Positions 1 to 7,833 of a stretch of DNA of 41,687 bases are shown here, piece by piece (positions within the stretch are counted from its first letter, which is position 1; each line of letters opens with the position of its first letter). Origin of the DNA: DATAEG01 sp036258135 (lineage in GTDB: Bacteria; Actinomycetota; Actinomycetes; Mycobacteriales; Jatrophihabitantaceae); assembly GCA_036258135.1 (NCBI GenBank), contig DATAEG010000140.1, positions 1 to 41,687 on the forward strand, given 5' to 3'. A model generated the notes under the pieces. It searched no databases and was not told the DNA's origin. It was given only the letters and a program-made list of their open reading frames with translations. Position numbers and translations under genes: made by a program.

Positions 1-1089
1 CTCGTAGACCTCCGACTGCGCGTTGACCCGGAACAGCACCGCGATGTCGGCGGGCTCGATGCCGTTGCTGACGAGACGGGCGCACTCGGCCGCCACGGCG
101 GTCGCCTCGGCGGGCTCGTCTGCGTATTCGGTGAAGGTGGGCTCAGGGCCGGCTGGGCGCTGGCCGTGCAGCCGGACTCCGGAGCCGCTGATCGGCGCAA
201 TCAGCGTGTTGGCCAGGCCCACGACCTGCGGGGTGGAACGGTAGTCACGGTGCAGGCGCACCACCGTGGCATGCGGGTAGCGGCGCGGAAAGGCGAGCAG
301 ATACTCGGGGCTGGCTCCGGCGAAGGAGTAGATCGTCTGGTTGGGATCGCCGACGACACATAGGTCGTCCCGCTCGCCCAGCCAGGCGTCCAGCAGGCGT
401 TGCTGCAATGGCGACACGTCCTGATACTCGTCCACGACGAAGTGCCGGTACCTCGCCCGCACCTGGGCGGCGACGTCGGGGAAGGACTCGATCCCGGCCG
501 CGGTGACCAACAGCAGGTCAGCGAAATCCAGCAGCGACGCCCGGCGCTTGGCCTGCTCGTATTGCTCGTAGATCTCGGCGACGACGTCTGCCGGCTGCGG
601 CAGCTCTCGGCCCGCCGCCTTCGCGCGGACCGGGTAGTCCTCCGGCGTCACCAGCGTTGACTTGGCCCATTCGATCTCGCTGGTGAGGTCGCGCACGTCC
701 TCGCGGTGGACGCGGACGCCGACGCGCACGGCGGCGTTCGAAACCAGGCGCAACGGCTGGTCGACGATGTCGGGCAGGGCTCCACCGAGGATGCGCGGTG
801 CGAAGTACTGCAACTGGCGCAGCGCCGCGGAGTGGAACGTCCGGGCCTGCACGCCGGCGGCGCCGAGCGCCCGCAGCCGGGTACGCATCTCCCCCGCGGC
901 GCGGGTGGTAAATGTGACCGCCAGCACATGGCTCGCGGGAATCGCCCCGGACCGCACCCCGAACGCGATGCGGTGGGTGATGGCCCGGGTCTTGCCCGTC
1001 CCGGCCCCGGCCAGGATGCACACCGGTCCGCGCACCGCCTGAGCCGCCTCGGCCTGTTCGGGGTCCAGCCCGGCGAGCGGATCACCCAT
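1..1089 (-). CDS. uvrD2: ATP-dependent DNA helicase UvrD2, N-terminal part (gene runs off the left edge)
   Basis: Superfamily 1A 3'-5' DNA helicase for DNA repair. The 363 visible codons hold the Q-motif region and the Walker A loop AGAGTGKT (about residues 27-34), motif Ia (VTFTTRAAGEM), Walker B with DEYQD, motif III (GDPNQTIYSFAGAS) and motif IV (RDYRSTPQVV). The C-terminal motifs V-VI, and any HRDC or zinc region, lie beyond base 1. The start MGDPLAGLDPEQ matches the family N-terminus; an in-frame ATG at 1107 would add six residues. It is divergent from the mycoredoxin gene, and nudC follows, which is the mycobacterial uvrD2/mrx1/nudC arrangement. Family assignment is firm; the UvrD2 paralogue is chosen mainly from that synteny and the N-terminal sequence. 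Confidence 0.9.
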   Translation of the reverse strand, partial: MGDPLAGLDPEQAEAAQAVRGPVCILAGAGTGKTRAITHRIAFGVRSGAIPASHVLAVTFTTRAAGEMRTRLRALGAAGVQARTFHSAALRQLQYFAPRILGGALPDIVDQPLRLVSNAAVRVGVRVHREDVRDLTSEIEWAKSTLVTPEDYPVRAKAAGRELPQPADVVAEIYEQYEQAKRRASLLDFADLLLVTAAGIESFPDVAAQVRARYRHFVVDEYQDVSPLQQRLLDAWLGERDDLCVVGDPNQTIYSFAGASPEYLLAFPRRYPHATVVRLHRDYRSTPQVVGLANTLIAPISGSGVRLHGQRPAGPEPTFTEYADEPAEATAVAAECARLVSNGIEPADIAVLFRVNAQSEVYE

Positions 1090-1172
1090 GGATGGTGATG
1101 GTGTCATCCCGCTCCGACGCCGCGTTGGCCCGCCGCCGAAATGTGTTCTGCGCCGCACCCCCGGCCGCGGCT

Positions 1173-1198
1173 GGAACACCGCCCCGGCTGACCCTGTT
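1173..1198 (+). promoter_or_regulatory. Putative SigR/SigH-type (thiol stress) promoter of mrx1
   Basis: GGAAC at 1173-1177 is followed after 18 bases by GTT at 1196-1198. This matches the known actinobacterial SigR/SigH pattern GGAAY-N(16-19)-GTT. The predicted transcript would start about 35 bases before the mycoredoxin ATG. The pattern is read directly; sigma factor use is inferred. Confidence 0.55.
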
Positions 1199-1241
1199 AC
1201 AACTAAACCCAGCCTTCCCCGACGAAAGGATCCTCCGCTCG

Positions 1242-1481
1242 ATGCTGACCATGTACACGACGACGTGCTGCGGCTACTGCGTTCGTCTGAAGCGCGGCCT
1301 CAAGGCCGCCGGCATCGGGTTCGATGAGGTCAACATCGAGGAGGACGCTGCCGGCGCCGAGCTTGTCATGGACGTCAACGACGGCAATATGACAGTCCCG
1401 ACGATCGTCTTCTCGGACGGCACGACTCTGACCAACCCGGCGCTCGACCAGGTCCGAGCGCGACTCGCGAAGGCCAGCTGA
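1242..1481 (+). CDS. mrx1: Mycoredoxin, glutaredoxin-like thiol reductase
   Basis: A 79-residue thioredoxin-fold protein that reduces mixed disulfides between proteins and mycothiol in the cytoplasm. The active site CGYC is at residues 10-13, just after the first beta strand. The cis-proline loop TVPT and a C-terminal helix complete a full-length glutaredoxin-like domain. The length is typical of Mrx1. The ATG at 1242 is chosen because GAAAGGA at 1224-1230 is well placed; the next ATG at 1251 is farther from it. The gene lies between uvrD2 and nudC, convergent with nudC by 11 bases. The extra Cys at position 9, beside the CGYC, is visible; its role is unknown. Confidence 0.92.
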   Translation: MLTMYTTTCCGYCVRLKRGLKAAGIGFDEVNIEEDAAGAELVMDVNDGNMTVPTIVFSDGTTLTNPALDQVRARLAKAS

Positions 1482-1492
1482 CCCGGCGCGGA

Positions 1493-2401
1493 TCAGCCGC
1501 GCAGCCAGTTGGTGAGCAGGCTGTTGGCGATCGAGGCGGTACCGGGCAGGGCCCGCAGGGGCGTCGGCCAGTCCTGCGGCCACTCGGCGCCGGCCTCTCC
1601 CCAGCTGCGCGCGGCCCGAACCTCCTCGCGGGTGAACCAGCCCGCCTCGGCGAGCTCGCCGTCTTGCAGTCGGACCGGCTGGCTGGAGTCGGCGACGGCG
1701 GTGAAGCCGAGCATCAGCGACGCCGGGAACGGCCAGGGCTGGCTGCTCACGTAACGCACCCGGCGCACCTCCAGTCCCACCTCTTCCTGCACCTCGCGAG
1801 CCACGGCCGCCTCCGCGGACTCCCCCGCCTCGACGAACCCGGCCAGGATCGAGAACCGGCCTTCGCCCCACTCCGGGCCGCGGCCGAGGACGCACCGGTC
1901 CGCGCCGTCGTGGACGAGCATGATCACCGCGGGATCGGTGCGCGGGAAGTGCAGCGTCCGGTCGACGGTGCACTCGGTGGCCCAGCCGGCTGAGACCGGC
2001 CGGGTCGGCGCGCCGCAGCGTGGGCAGAAGCGGTGCGTGTCGTGCCAGGCCGCCAAAGCGACGGCGGCGGCCAGCAGGCCGGCGTTCAGGTCGTCCAACG
2101 TCGCGGCCACGACGCGCAACGACTGCCAGTCCGGGTCCCGGCGAGCGGAGACGCTGAAGAAGACCTGGCCCTCATGCTCGCCGAGGAACGTGCGCGGCAG
2201 CTCGGCATCCACGTCAGCCCCGGCCCGGAAGACCAGCTCCATACCCGCGTCGGTGGGCCGAACCGGGGCGAACCCGTCCGGGCTCACCACCAGCACGCGC
2301 GCGCCCGACCATACCTTCTGGAGCCAGTCGTCGTCGGCACGGCGGTGCGCCGCCCGGTCGTGGGCCGATCGAGCCAGGGTGGGACGGACCCGGCGCTTCA
2401 C
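1493..2401 (-). CDS. nudC: NADH pyrophosphatase NudC (Nudix hydrolase, RNA decapping type)
   Basis: Hydrolyses NAD(H) to NMN(H) and AMP, and in this family can remove NAD caps from RNA. The 302-residue protein has an N-terminal NudC domain, a zinc-ribbon region beginning FCPRCG, the Nudix box (GFVEAGES followed by REVQEEVG) and the diagnostic NudC array SQPWPFPAS. Of the usual four zinc Cys, three are seen (CPRC, then C in ATEC); the fourth position reads Asp, so the ribbon may be degenerate. Its ATG overlaps the stop of the upstream M16 gene (ATGA at 2398-2401), so it is probably translationally coupled as the last gene of that operon. Confidence 0.9.
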   Translation of the reverse strand: MKRRVRPTLARSAHDRAAHRRADDDWLQKVWSGARVLVVSPDGFAPVRPTDAGMELVFRAGADVDAELPRTFLGEHEGQVFFSVSARRDPDWQSLRVVAATLDDLNAGLLAAAVALAAWHDTHRFCPRCGAPTRPVSAGWATECTVDRTLHFPRTDPAVIMLVHDGADRCVLGRGPEWGEGRFSILAGFVEAGESAEAAVAREVQEEVGLEVRRVRYVSSQPWPFPASLMLGFTAVADSSQPVRLQDGELAEAGWFTREEVRAARSWGEAGAEWPQDWPTPLRALPGTASIANSLLTNWLRG

Positions 2402-3726
2402 CCCTCGTCCAGCCGAGCCAACCGACCTAGCGGCGCGGCCACCTGGGTCGCGTCGCCGACCACAACGGTGAGCACTCCCGCGGGAGCCAGATACTCGGCT
2501 GCCACACGTTGCACGTCGTCCACCGAGACAGCGTTGAGACGGTGGGGTTGCTCGGCCAGGAATTGCGGCCCGAGCCCGACACCGGCCAGCTGGGAGAGCG
2601 TCGAAGCCAGCCCCGCTTGCGTCGACGTGCCCAGCGCGAGCGAGCCGACGGCGTAGTGCCGGGCCGACTCGAGCTCGTCGGCCGTCACCGGTAGCGTGGC
2701 CATCCGGCTCAGTTCGTACGTCGTCTCCATGAGGGCCGGCGCGGTGACCTCAGTGGCCACGTCGGCGGCCGCGATGAACACCGAGCCGAGCACGTGGTGG
2801 CTGATCGAGCTGCGCGGACTGTAGGTGTAGCCCTTGTCCTCGCGGATATTGCTCACCCACCGGGAGGAGAAGTTGCCCCCGAACACCAGGTTCGCGACCT
2901 GTAGCGCCGGTGCGTCAGGGTGGGCCCTCGGCAGGGCCGGGCCCCCCAGCCGCATGGCCGACTGGACCGAGCCTGGCCGGTCCAGAAGTTGCACCGGCAA
3001 CGCGGGGGCCGTCGGGAGCTGAGGGAGGGGTCGGGCAACAGGCCGGCCGCGCCATCCACCCAGCGCCCGCTCCACCTCGTCCAGAGCCTTCTGCGGGGCC
3101 AGCGACCCCACGACGACGAGGCTGGCGCCGCGGGGCAGGACGCGCTCGCCGTGTAGGGCCCGCAGCTGCGCCGCGGAAACCCGACTGACGGCCTCGGGAC
3201 GCGCCAGATCGCGGGCGTAGGGATGGTCTCCCCACATGCGCCGCCCCAGCGCCTCATGCGCCAGGACGCCCGGCTGGGCGCGCGCGATAGTCAGCCGCTC
3301 CACCAGACGGTCCCGTTCGCGGGCCACGTCCCGAGCCGGATACGCCGCTGACGTGAGCGCCTCGGCGAGGAGATCGAGCAGGTCGGCGAGCCGAGTGGTC
3401 AGGGCCGACCCACTGAACCCCAGCCGGTCCGCGTCGGCCGACGTCGACAGGGACGCGCCGTAGCGCTGGAGTGCCTCGGCGAAGCCCACCCGGTCGCGCT
3501 GCTCGGTGCCGGCGAGCACGCAGTCGGCCAGCAGCGCGGCTCGGGCTGCGTGCGAGGGTGCGGTGGAACCGAACGGCACGCGCAACCGGATTTCGGCCAG
3601 CGGCACGCCGGTACGGCGCACCGCGAGGACGGACAGCCCGTTACGCAGGCGCCGCTCGGCGACGTCCAGGGCCCGCGGCGCGCGCAACGGCGCCAGTTCG
3701 GGCACGCCCGTGAAGTCGGGCCTCAT
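2398..3726 (-). CDS. M16 family peptidase, non-catalytic partner subunit
   Basis: A 442-residue protein with the two-domain insulinase/M16 fold. It lacks the zinc motif HxxEH: the equivalent helix reads ALLADCVLAG. It keeps the C-terminal substrate-holding Arg/Tyr element (NIREDKGYTYSPRS), as in the non-catalytic subunit of two-chain M16B peptidases. The upstream gene encodes the catalytic chain and overlaps it by ATGA at 3723-3726, so the two products very likely assemble as a heterodimer that degrades peptides. The substrate is unknown. There is no signal peptide, so a cytoplasmic location is inferred. Confidence 0.85.
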   Translation of the reverse strand: MRPDFTGVPELAPLRAPRALDVAERRLRNGLSVLAVRRTGVPLAEIRLRVPFGSTAPSHAARAALLADCVLAGTEQRDRVGFAEALQRYGASLSTSADADRLGFSGSALTTRLADLLDLLAEALTSAAYPARDVARERDRLVERLTIARAQPGVLAHEALGRRMWGDHPYARDLARPEAVSRVSAAQLRALHGERVLPRGASLVVVGSLAPQKALDEVERALGGWRGRPVARPLPQLPTAPALPVQLLDRPGSVQSAMRLGGPALPRAHPDAPALQVANLVFGGNFSSRWVSNIREDKGYTYSPRSSISHHVLGSVFIAAADVATEVTAPALMETTYELSRMATLPVTADELESARHYAVGSLALGTSTQAGLASTLSQLAGVGLGPQFLAEQPHRLNAVSVDDVQRVAAEYLAPAGVLTVVVGDATQVAAPLGRLARLDEG

Positions 3727-5150
3727 TCGTCGCCTCCGGGCACGAGGTCCAGGACGGCCCGATGTTGGTCGGCCAGAGCGGCTGCCGCGTCGATGACATC
3801 GGCGTCGGTGACCGCGGACAGCAGCGCCGGGGCCTCGGCGACCAGTTCCGCGCGTCCGTGCACGAGCTCGAACTTGGCCAGGGTGGCGGCGCGGTCCATG
3901 CTCGCGTCCAGGCCGCGAAGCAGGGAGGCGACCAACCGGGTGCGCACCCGGTCCAGCTCACCGGCCGCGAGCCCGTCGGTGGCCACCCGCTGCAGTTCGG
4001 CGTCGATTCCGTTCACCACTCGGTCGCGCGCCGCCAGGTCGGGATAGAACGCACTGATCGTCATCAGGACCGGGTCGCGCTCCTCGAACGGGTCGCCGAA
4101 CTCACCCACATAGGCCGAGGCTTCGGTGACCAGCCCGGCGCCCTGGACCAGGGCGCGCCACAGCCGCGACGCGTCGCCGTCGGCCAGCACCTCGGCCAGC
4201 AGGGCGTGGGCGAGGTAGGCCCGGCCCAGGCCTTTCGAGTCGGGCAGCCGGTAGCCCAGCGCGACCGCGGGCATCGGCGCATGCAGGTCCCGGACCGTGC
4301 CACGCCGCTCGGCATCCGGACGCGGCTCGCCGAACGCCGGCCGGCGCGGGGTGCGCCGAGCCGGCAGCGGGCCGAAATGCCGCTCGACCATCGCCCAGGT
4401 CTCATCCAGGTCGAGGTCACCGGCCACGCACAACACCGCGTTCGACGGCGCGTAGTACGACCGGAAGAAGGTGCTGGCGTCGGCCTTGGTAGCCGCCTCG
4501 AGATCGACGAAGTCGCCATAGCCGTTGTGCGCGTTCGCGAACGTCTCGTACATGACCCCGGGCAGGTAGAGCCAGGGGAAACCGCCGTACGGCCGGTTCA
4601 TGACGTTGACCCGGATCTCCTCCTTGACCACGGCGATCTGGTTGGTCACGTTCTCGTCCGTCAACTGCGGTCCGGCCATGCGGTCAGCCTCGAGAAACAG
4701 CCCGCGCTCCAACGCGTTGCTGGGCAACGCCTCGTGGTACTCGGTGTAGTCGATGTGGGTGCTGCCGTTGAACGAGCCGCCGGAGGACTGCACGTACCGG
4801 GCGTGCGCCATCTTCTCGAGGTGGCGCGACCCCTGAAACATGAGGTGCTCGAAGAGGTGGGCAAAGCCGGTGCGGCCCTGCGGCTCGGAGCGGATGCCCA
4901 CGTCATAGACCACGGTAATGCCGACGACCGGCGCGCTACGGTCGGGGACGAGCAGGACACGCAGTCCGTTATCGAGTACGCGGCGGCTGATCGTGAAGCG
5001 CGGGGCGGGCAGCCGCGTCCTCGGAGGCACGCTCTTCACCCTAGGCACCGGCCCGCGGTTCGTGCTCACCACGTCGGCGCGGTGTGCTGCCGCCCCGGTC
5101 TCCCGACCGGCGAGGCGGAGGAAATGGCCGCGACACGCCGAGGCGACCAA
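3723..5150 (-). CDS. M16 family zinc metallopeptidase, catalytic subunit
   Basis: The inverted zinc motif HLFEH lies in the segment GFAHLFEHLMFQGS, with downstream acidic ligand candidates in the VVKEEIR segment, which marks the active chain of an M16B peptidase. The conserved domain begins near FTISRRVLDNG. The N-terminus is uncertain. A TTG at 5150 has a strong ribosome site (GGGGAGGT, five bases away) and gives 475 residues. GTG codons at 5069 (448 residues) and 5039 (438 residues) lie closer to the conserved domain but have no clear ribosome site. The gene is coupled to its non-catalytic partner and to nudC downstream; the lipoprotein gene lies 67 bases upstream. Confidence 0.87.
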   Translation of the reverse strand: MVASACRGHFLRLAGRETGAAAHRADVVSTNRGPVPRVKSVPPRTRLPAPRFTISRRVLDNGLRVLLVPDRSAPVVGITVVYDVGIRSEPQGRTGFAHLFEHLMFQGSRHLEKMAHARYVQSSGGSFNGSTHIDYTEYHEALPSNALERGLFLEADRMAGPQLTDENVTNQIAVVKEEIRVNVMNRPYGGFPWLYLPGVMYETFANAHNGYGDFVDLEAATKADASTFFRSYYAPSNAVLCVAGDLDLDETWAMVERHFGPLPARRTPRRPAFGEPRPDAERRGTVRDLHAPMPAVALGYRLPDSKGLGRAYLAHALLAEVLADGDASRLWRALVQGAGLVTEASAYVGEFGDPFEERDPVLMTISAFYPDLAARDRVVNGIDAELQRVATDGLAAGELDRVRTRLVASLLRGLDASMDRAATLAKFELVHGRAELVAEAPALLSAVTDADVIDAAAALADQHRAVLDLVPGGDE

Positions 5151-5155
5151 CCAGG

Positions 5156-5189
5156 ACCTCCCCTTCGGCCGGCATAACCTCCCCCTCGG
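5156..5189 (-). repeat. Duplicated ribosome-site-like 13-mer, 21 bases apart
   Basis: ACCTCCCCTTCGG (5156-5168) and ACCTCCCCCTCGG (5177-5189) differ at one base. On the minus strand each contains a GGGGAGGT or GGGGGAGGT core. The downstream copy sits just before the TTG at 5150. The other lies directly before an out-of-frame ATG at 5175 that opens a 44-codon reading frame. A local duplication is the simplest reading. Confidence 0.4.
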
Positions 5190-5217
5190 CTATGACGACC
5201 TCGCGGTTCGAGGACGG

Positions 5218-5925
5218 TTAAGCGGCGACCTTGACCTGGGTGATGATCCTTGGGACCAGCGGCCAGTACTTCTTGACGTCGTCGGGCACCGAACAGAAGA
5301 ACGCGGCCGAGGTCGTGTCGGTCACCCGGATGGCGACCAGCCAGACCATCTCGGTCTTGACCTTGAGATGTCTCTGCTGCCGAACGGTGGGACTAACGGT
5401 CATGAGCGTTTGCAGGAGCCTGGCCTGGTGACCGTCAATGGTCATGGCCTTGGAGGCCTTGGTCGTCGCCTTCGCGTTCGCGCCCCAGAACTCGTTGGCC
5501 TTCATCGCGGTCATGACTGTGGTGTTGATCGTCGAGAGCGAGACCCCGGACGTCTCGGTGAGCGACCGCGAGCCTTCGTTCATGTACCACTGCGGCTCGA
5601 CGGGCAACGCGACCTGGGTTTGCCAGATCCCGGTCGGATCCCTCAGCGTCGTCATCGTGTTGACGATGCACGGGTAGGACAGCTTCGCCAGGTTGTCGAC
5701 GACCACCGGGCAGGCCACGTCGTTCGGCGCGCTGGCCGAACTGGACGTGGACGGCTCGCTCGAGCTCGTGTCCGACCCGGAATTGGGCGAGGAGCTGGGC
5801 GGGTTGGACGCCGTGCCGTGCCCGCTGACAGTCTGCGTGCACCCGACGACGGCCACCGCCAGCGCGACGAACAGCGTCGGCAGGACCCACAGTCGCTGGC
5901 GCTGATGTGGCGCGGTCGGCCGCAC
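5218..5925 (-). CDS. Putative secreted lipoprotein of unknown function
   Basis: A 235-residue protein with a type II signal peptide: basic N-terminus (HQRQR), hydrophobic core (LFVALAVAVV) and lipobox VVGC, so Cys29 would be lipidated. A Ser/Pro/Thr-rich linker follows (about residues 40-67), then a globular domain with Cys in VACPVV, SYPCIV and AFFCSV. The TVSGHGT segment after the lipobox resembles many actinobacterial lipoproteins. No enzyme family is recognised. The GTG start at 5925 has no close ribosome site but follows a -10-like hexamer. The M16 operon lies 67 bases downstream and may be co-transcribed. Confidence 0.8.
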   Translation of the reverse strand: MRPTAPHQRQRLWVLPTLFVALAVAVVGCTQTVSGHGTASNPPSSSPNSGSDTSSSEPSTSSSASAPNDVACPVVVDNLAKLSYPCIVNTMTTLRDPTGIWQTQVALPVEPQWYMNEGSRSLTETSGVSLSTINTTVMTAMKANEFWGANAKATTKASKAMTIDGHQARLLQTLMTVSPTVRQQRHLKVKTEMVWLVAIRVTDTTSAAFFCSVPDDVKKYWPLVPRIITQVKVAA

Positions 5926-5931
5926 GCTGGC

Positions 5932-5937
5932 AGCGTA
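5932..5937 (-). promoter_or_regulatory. -10-like hexamer TACGCT directly before the lipoprotein GTG
   Basis: TACGCT (minus strand) ends six bases before the GTG at 5925. This would place transcription initiation at or next to the start codon, as in a leaderless mRNA. No convincing -35 box is seen. Confidence 0.3.
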
Positions 5938-5979
5938 TCCGTTCCTCCCGCGTCCGACGCCGCGCGTGGGCGGTGCTAA

Positions 5980-7380
5980 TCAGCCCCCAGCCAGCCCGGC
6001 ACGGCCTACGCGGGCGAGCTCGTCCCAGAGGTAGGCGGCCGCCTCGGCGCCGCGATACAACATCGACAACGACACCTTCTCGTTGGGCGCGTGGATCTGG
6101 TCGTCGGGCAGGCCGACGCCGAGGAACACCATCGGCGCGCCCAACGTCGTCTGCATCGCCGCCTCCGGGCCGCTGCCGCCCTCGCGCACCGGCAGCATCT
6201 CCGCACCGTCGAACGCCGCCGACAGCGACCGGGCAAGCGCCGCATAGGCGGGCGTGCCGGTCGGCACCGTGCAAGGCGCGACACCATCACCCTCCCAGTT
6301 GAGGGTCGCGGTGACGCCGTCCCGCGTGTTCGCGGCGACGAACGCCTCGACGGCGTCGATGATCTTCTTCGGCTGCTGCGCTCCGACCAGCCGGAACGAC
6401 AGCTTGGCATAGCCGTCGGTGGGGATGATCGTCTTGCCGCCCGGGCCGGTGTAGCCGCCCCAGATGCCGTTGATCTCCGCGGTTGGACGGGTGCCGATCC
6501 GTTCTGGAGTGGTGTATCCGGCCTCGCCCCATAGCGCCCGCGACCGGGCGATTCTCAGGAACCGCGGCTCGTCGAACGGGACCTTGGCCATCATGGCGCG
6601 GTCGTCGGCGCTCAGCTCCACGACGTCGTCGTAGAAGCCGGGCACGGCTACCCGGCCGTTCTCGTCGTGCAGCTTGGCCAGCAGGCGGGCAAGCTCGGTG
6701 AGTGGGTTGCGCACGGCGCCGCCGAAGGTACCGGAATGCAGGTCTATGTCCGGGCCGTGCACGTGCAGTTCCCCACCGATGAGCCCTCGCATCCCAGTAA
6801 CGGTCGAGGGCTGGTCGGGGGCCAGGACGCCCGTGTCGGTGATGACGATGACGTCACAGCCGAGCCGGTCGCGGTGGCCGTCCAGCAACTGTTGGATGTT
6901 GGGCGAGCCGGACTCCTCCTCACCCTCGATGATGAACTTCAGCGACACCGCTGGCGTGTCCCGGCCCGTCTCGGCGAGGTGGGCACGTACGGCGAGCAGG
7001 TGGAACAGCAGCTGGCCCTTGTCGTCGGAGGCACCGCGCGCGCGCAGCATGTCGCCGTCGACGGTCGGATCGAACGGATCGGCGTGCCACAGTTCCAGCG
7101 GGTCGACCGGCTGCACGTCGTGGTGACCGTAGACGAGGACGGTCGGTGCGTCCGCGTCCGCGCTGGGCCACTCGGCGAACACCGCGGGCAGGCCGGCGTC
7201 CTCCCACACCTCGGCGGTGGGGAAGCCGGTACGCGTGAACGCCGCTGCCAGCCACTGCGCGCTACGCGTCACGTCCGGATCGTGCTCGGGCTGCCCGCTG
7301 ATGCCCGGGATGCGCAGGAAGCCGTCCAGATCGGCCAGGAGTTCGCCGCGGTGGTCGTCGATGAAGTCGCGAATCGTCAT
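5980..7380 (-). CDS. M20 family dipeptidase (zinc metallopeptidase)
   Basis: A 466-residue cytoplasmic peptidase of the M20 carnosinase-like group. The metal-binding motifs are VYGHHDVQP, GASDDKGQ and the catalytic EGEEESGS, with further ligands in TDTGV and the C-terminal DDQIHAPNE. A dimerisation domain lies between the two catalytic halves, beginning near GLIGGELHVHG. Length is typical. The ATG at 7380 is near the expected N-terminus (MTIRDFIDDHRGEL). The gene is divergent from the VOC gene, with 57 bases between starts. The exact peptide substrate cannot be told. Confidence 0.9.
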   Translation of the reverse strand: MTIRDFIDDHRGELLADLDGFLRIPGISGQPEHDPDVTRSAQWLAAAFTRTGFPTAEVWEDAGLPAVFAEWPSADADAPTVLVYGHHDVQPVDPLELWHADPFDPTVDGDMLRARGASDDKGQLLFHLLAVRAHLAETGRDTPAVSLKFIIEGEEESGSPNIQQLLDGHRDRLGCDVIVITDTGVLAPDQPSTVTGMRGLIGGELHVHGPDIDLHSGTFGGAVRNPLTELARLLAKLHDENGRVAVPGFYDDVVELSADDRAMMAKVPFDEPRFLRIARSRALWGEAGYTTPERIGTRPTAEINGIWGGYTGPGGKTIIPTDGYAKLSFRLVGAQQPKKIIDAVEAFVAANTRDGVTATLNWEGDGVAPCTVPTGTPAYAALARSLSAAFDGAEMLPVREGGSGPEAAMQTTLGAPMVFLGVGLPDDQIHAPNEKVSLSMLYRGAEAAAYLWDELARVGRAGLAGG

Positions 7381-7425
7381 GAACGCAGCTTGTCACTCGG
7401 CCCTGGGAGTGTCGGTGCCCACCCG

Positions 7426-7431
7426 TAACCT
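7426..7431 (+). promoter_or_regulatory. -10-like hexamer TAACCT before the VOC gene
   Basis: TAACCT ends six bases before the ATG at 7438, with no ribosome site in between, so the transcript may be leaderless. No clear -35 element is seen. Confidence 0.33.
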
Positions 7432-7437
7432 TCGGGC

Positions 7438-7833
7438 ATGGACATCAAACTCGAGCTCGTCATCCTGCCCGTGTCCGACGTGGACAAGGCGCGTGACTTC
7501 TACGTGCAGGCGGGGTTCAAACTTGACTTCGACCACACCGTTTCGGAGGAGATCCGGTTCGTGCAGCTCACCCCGCCGGGATCGGCCTGCTCGATCGCGT
7601 TCGGCAAGGGCCTGACGACGATGGAGCCGGGCTCGGTGAAGGGTCTGCAGGCGGTGGTCGAGGACGCCGCCGGGGTCCGCGAGGACCTGCTCGGCCGCGG
7701 CCTCGAGGTGAGCGAGGTGGCCGACCTGGAGTGGGGGTCGTTCGTCTACTTCAGCGATCCGGACGGCAACAGCTGGGCGCTGCAGCAGCTGCCGGCGCGG
7801 TCCAACGGCGCCGGAGAGGGTTCTGAGGGCTGA
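7438..7833 (+). CDS. VOC superfamily (glyoxalase/bleomycin-resistance fold) protein
   Basis: A 131-residue single-domain protein with two beta-alpha-beta-beta-beta modules. The opening strand ILPVSDVDKARDFYVQAG and the closing YFSDPDGNSWALQQLP are hallmarks of this fold. Members may be isomerases, dioxygenases or binding proteins; the reaction cannot be set from sequence. It lies between a divergent dipeptidase gene and convergent adnB, whose stop codon directly abuts its own with no gap. Confidence 0.85.
   Translation: MDIKLELVILPVSDVDKARDFYVQAGFKLDFDHTVSEEIRFVQLTPPGSACSIAFGKGLTTMEPGSVKGLQAVVEDAAGVREDLLGRGLEVSEVADLEWGSFVYFSDPDGNSWALQQLPARSNGAGEGSEG

Noticed and set aside
3762..5177. Long open frame antisense to the M16 peptidase
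   Set aside because: Its translation is Arg/Gly/Val-rich without domain features; it is the codon-bias shadow of a real gene in high-GC DNA.
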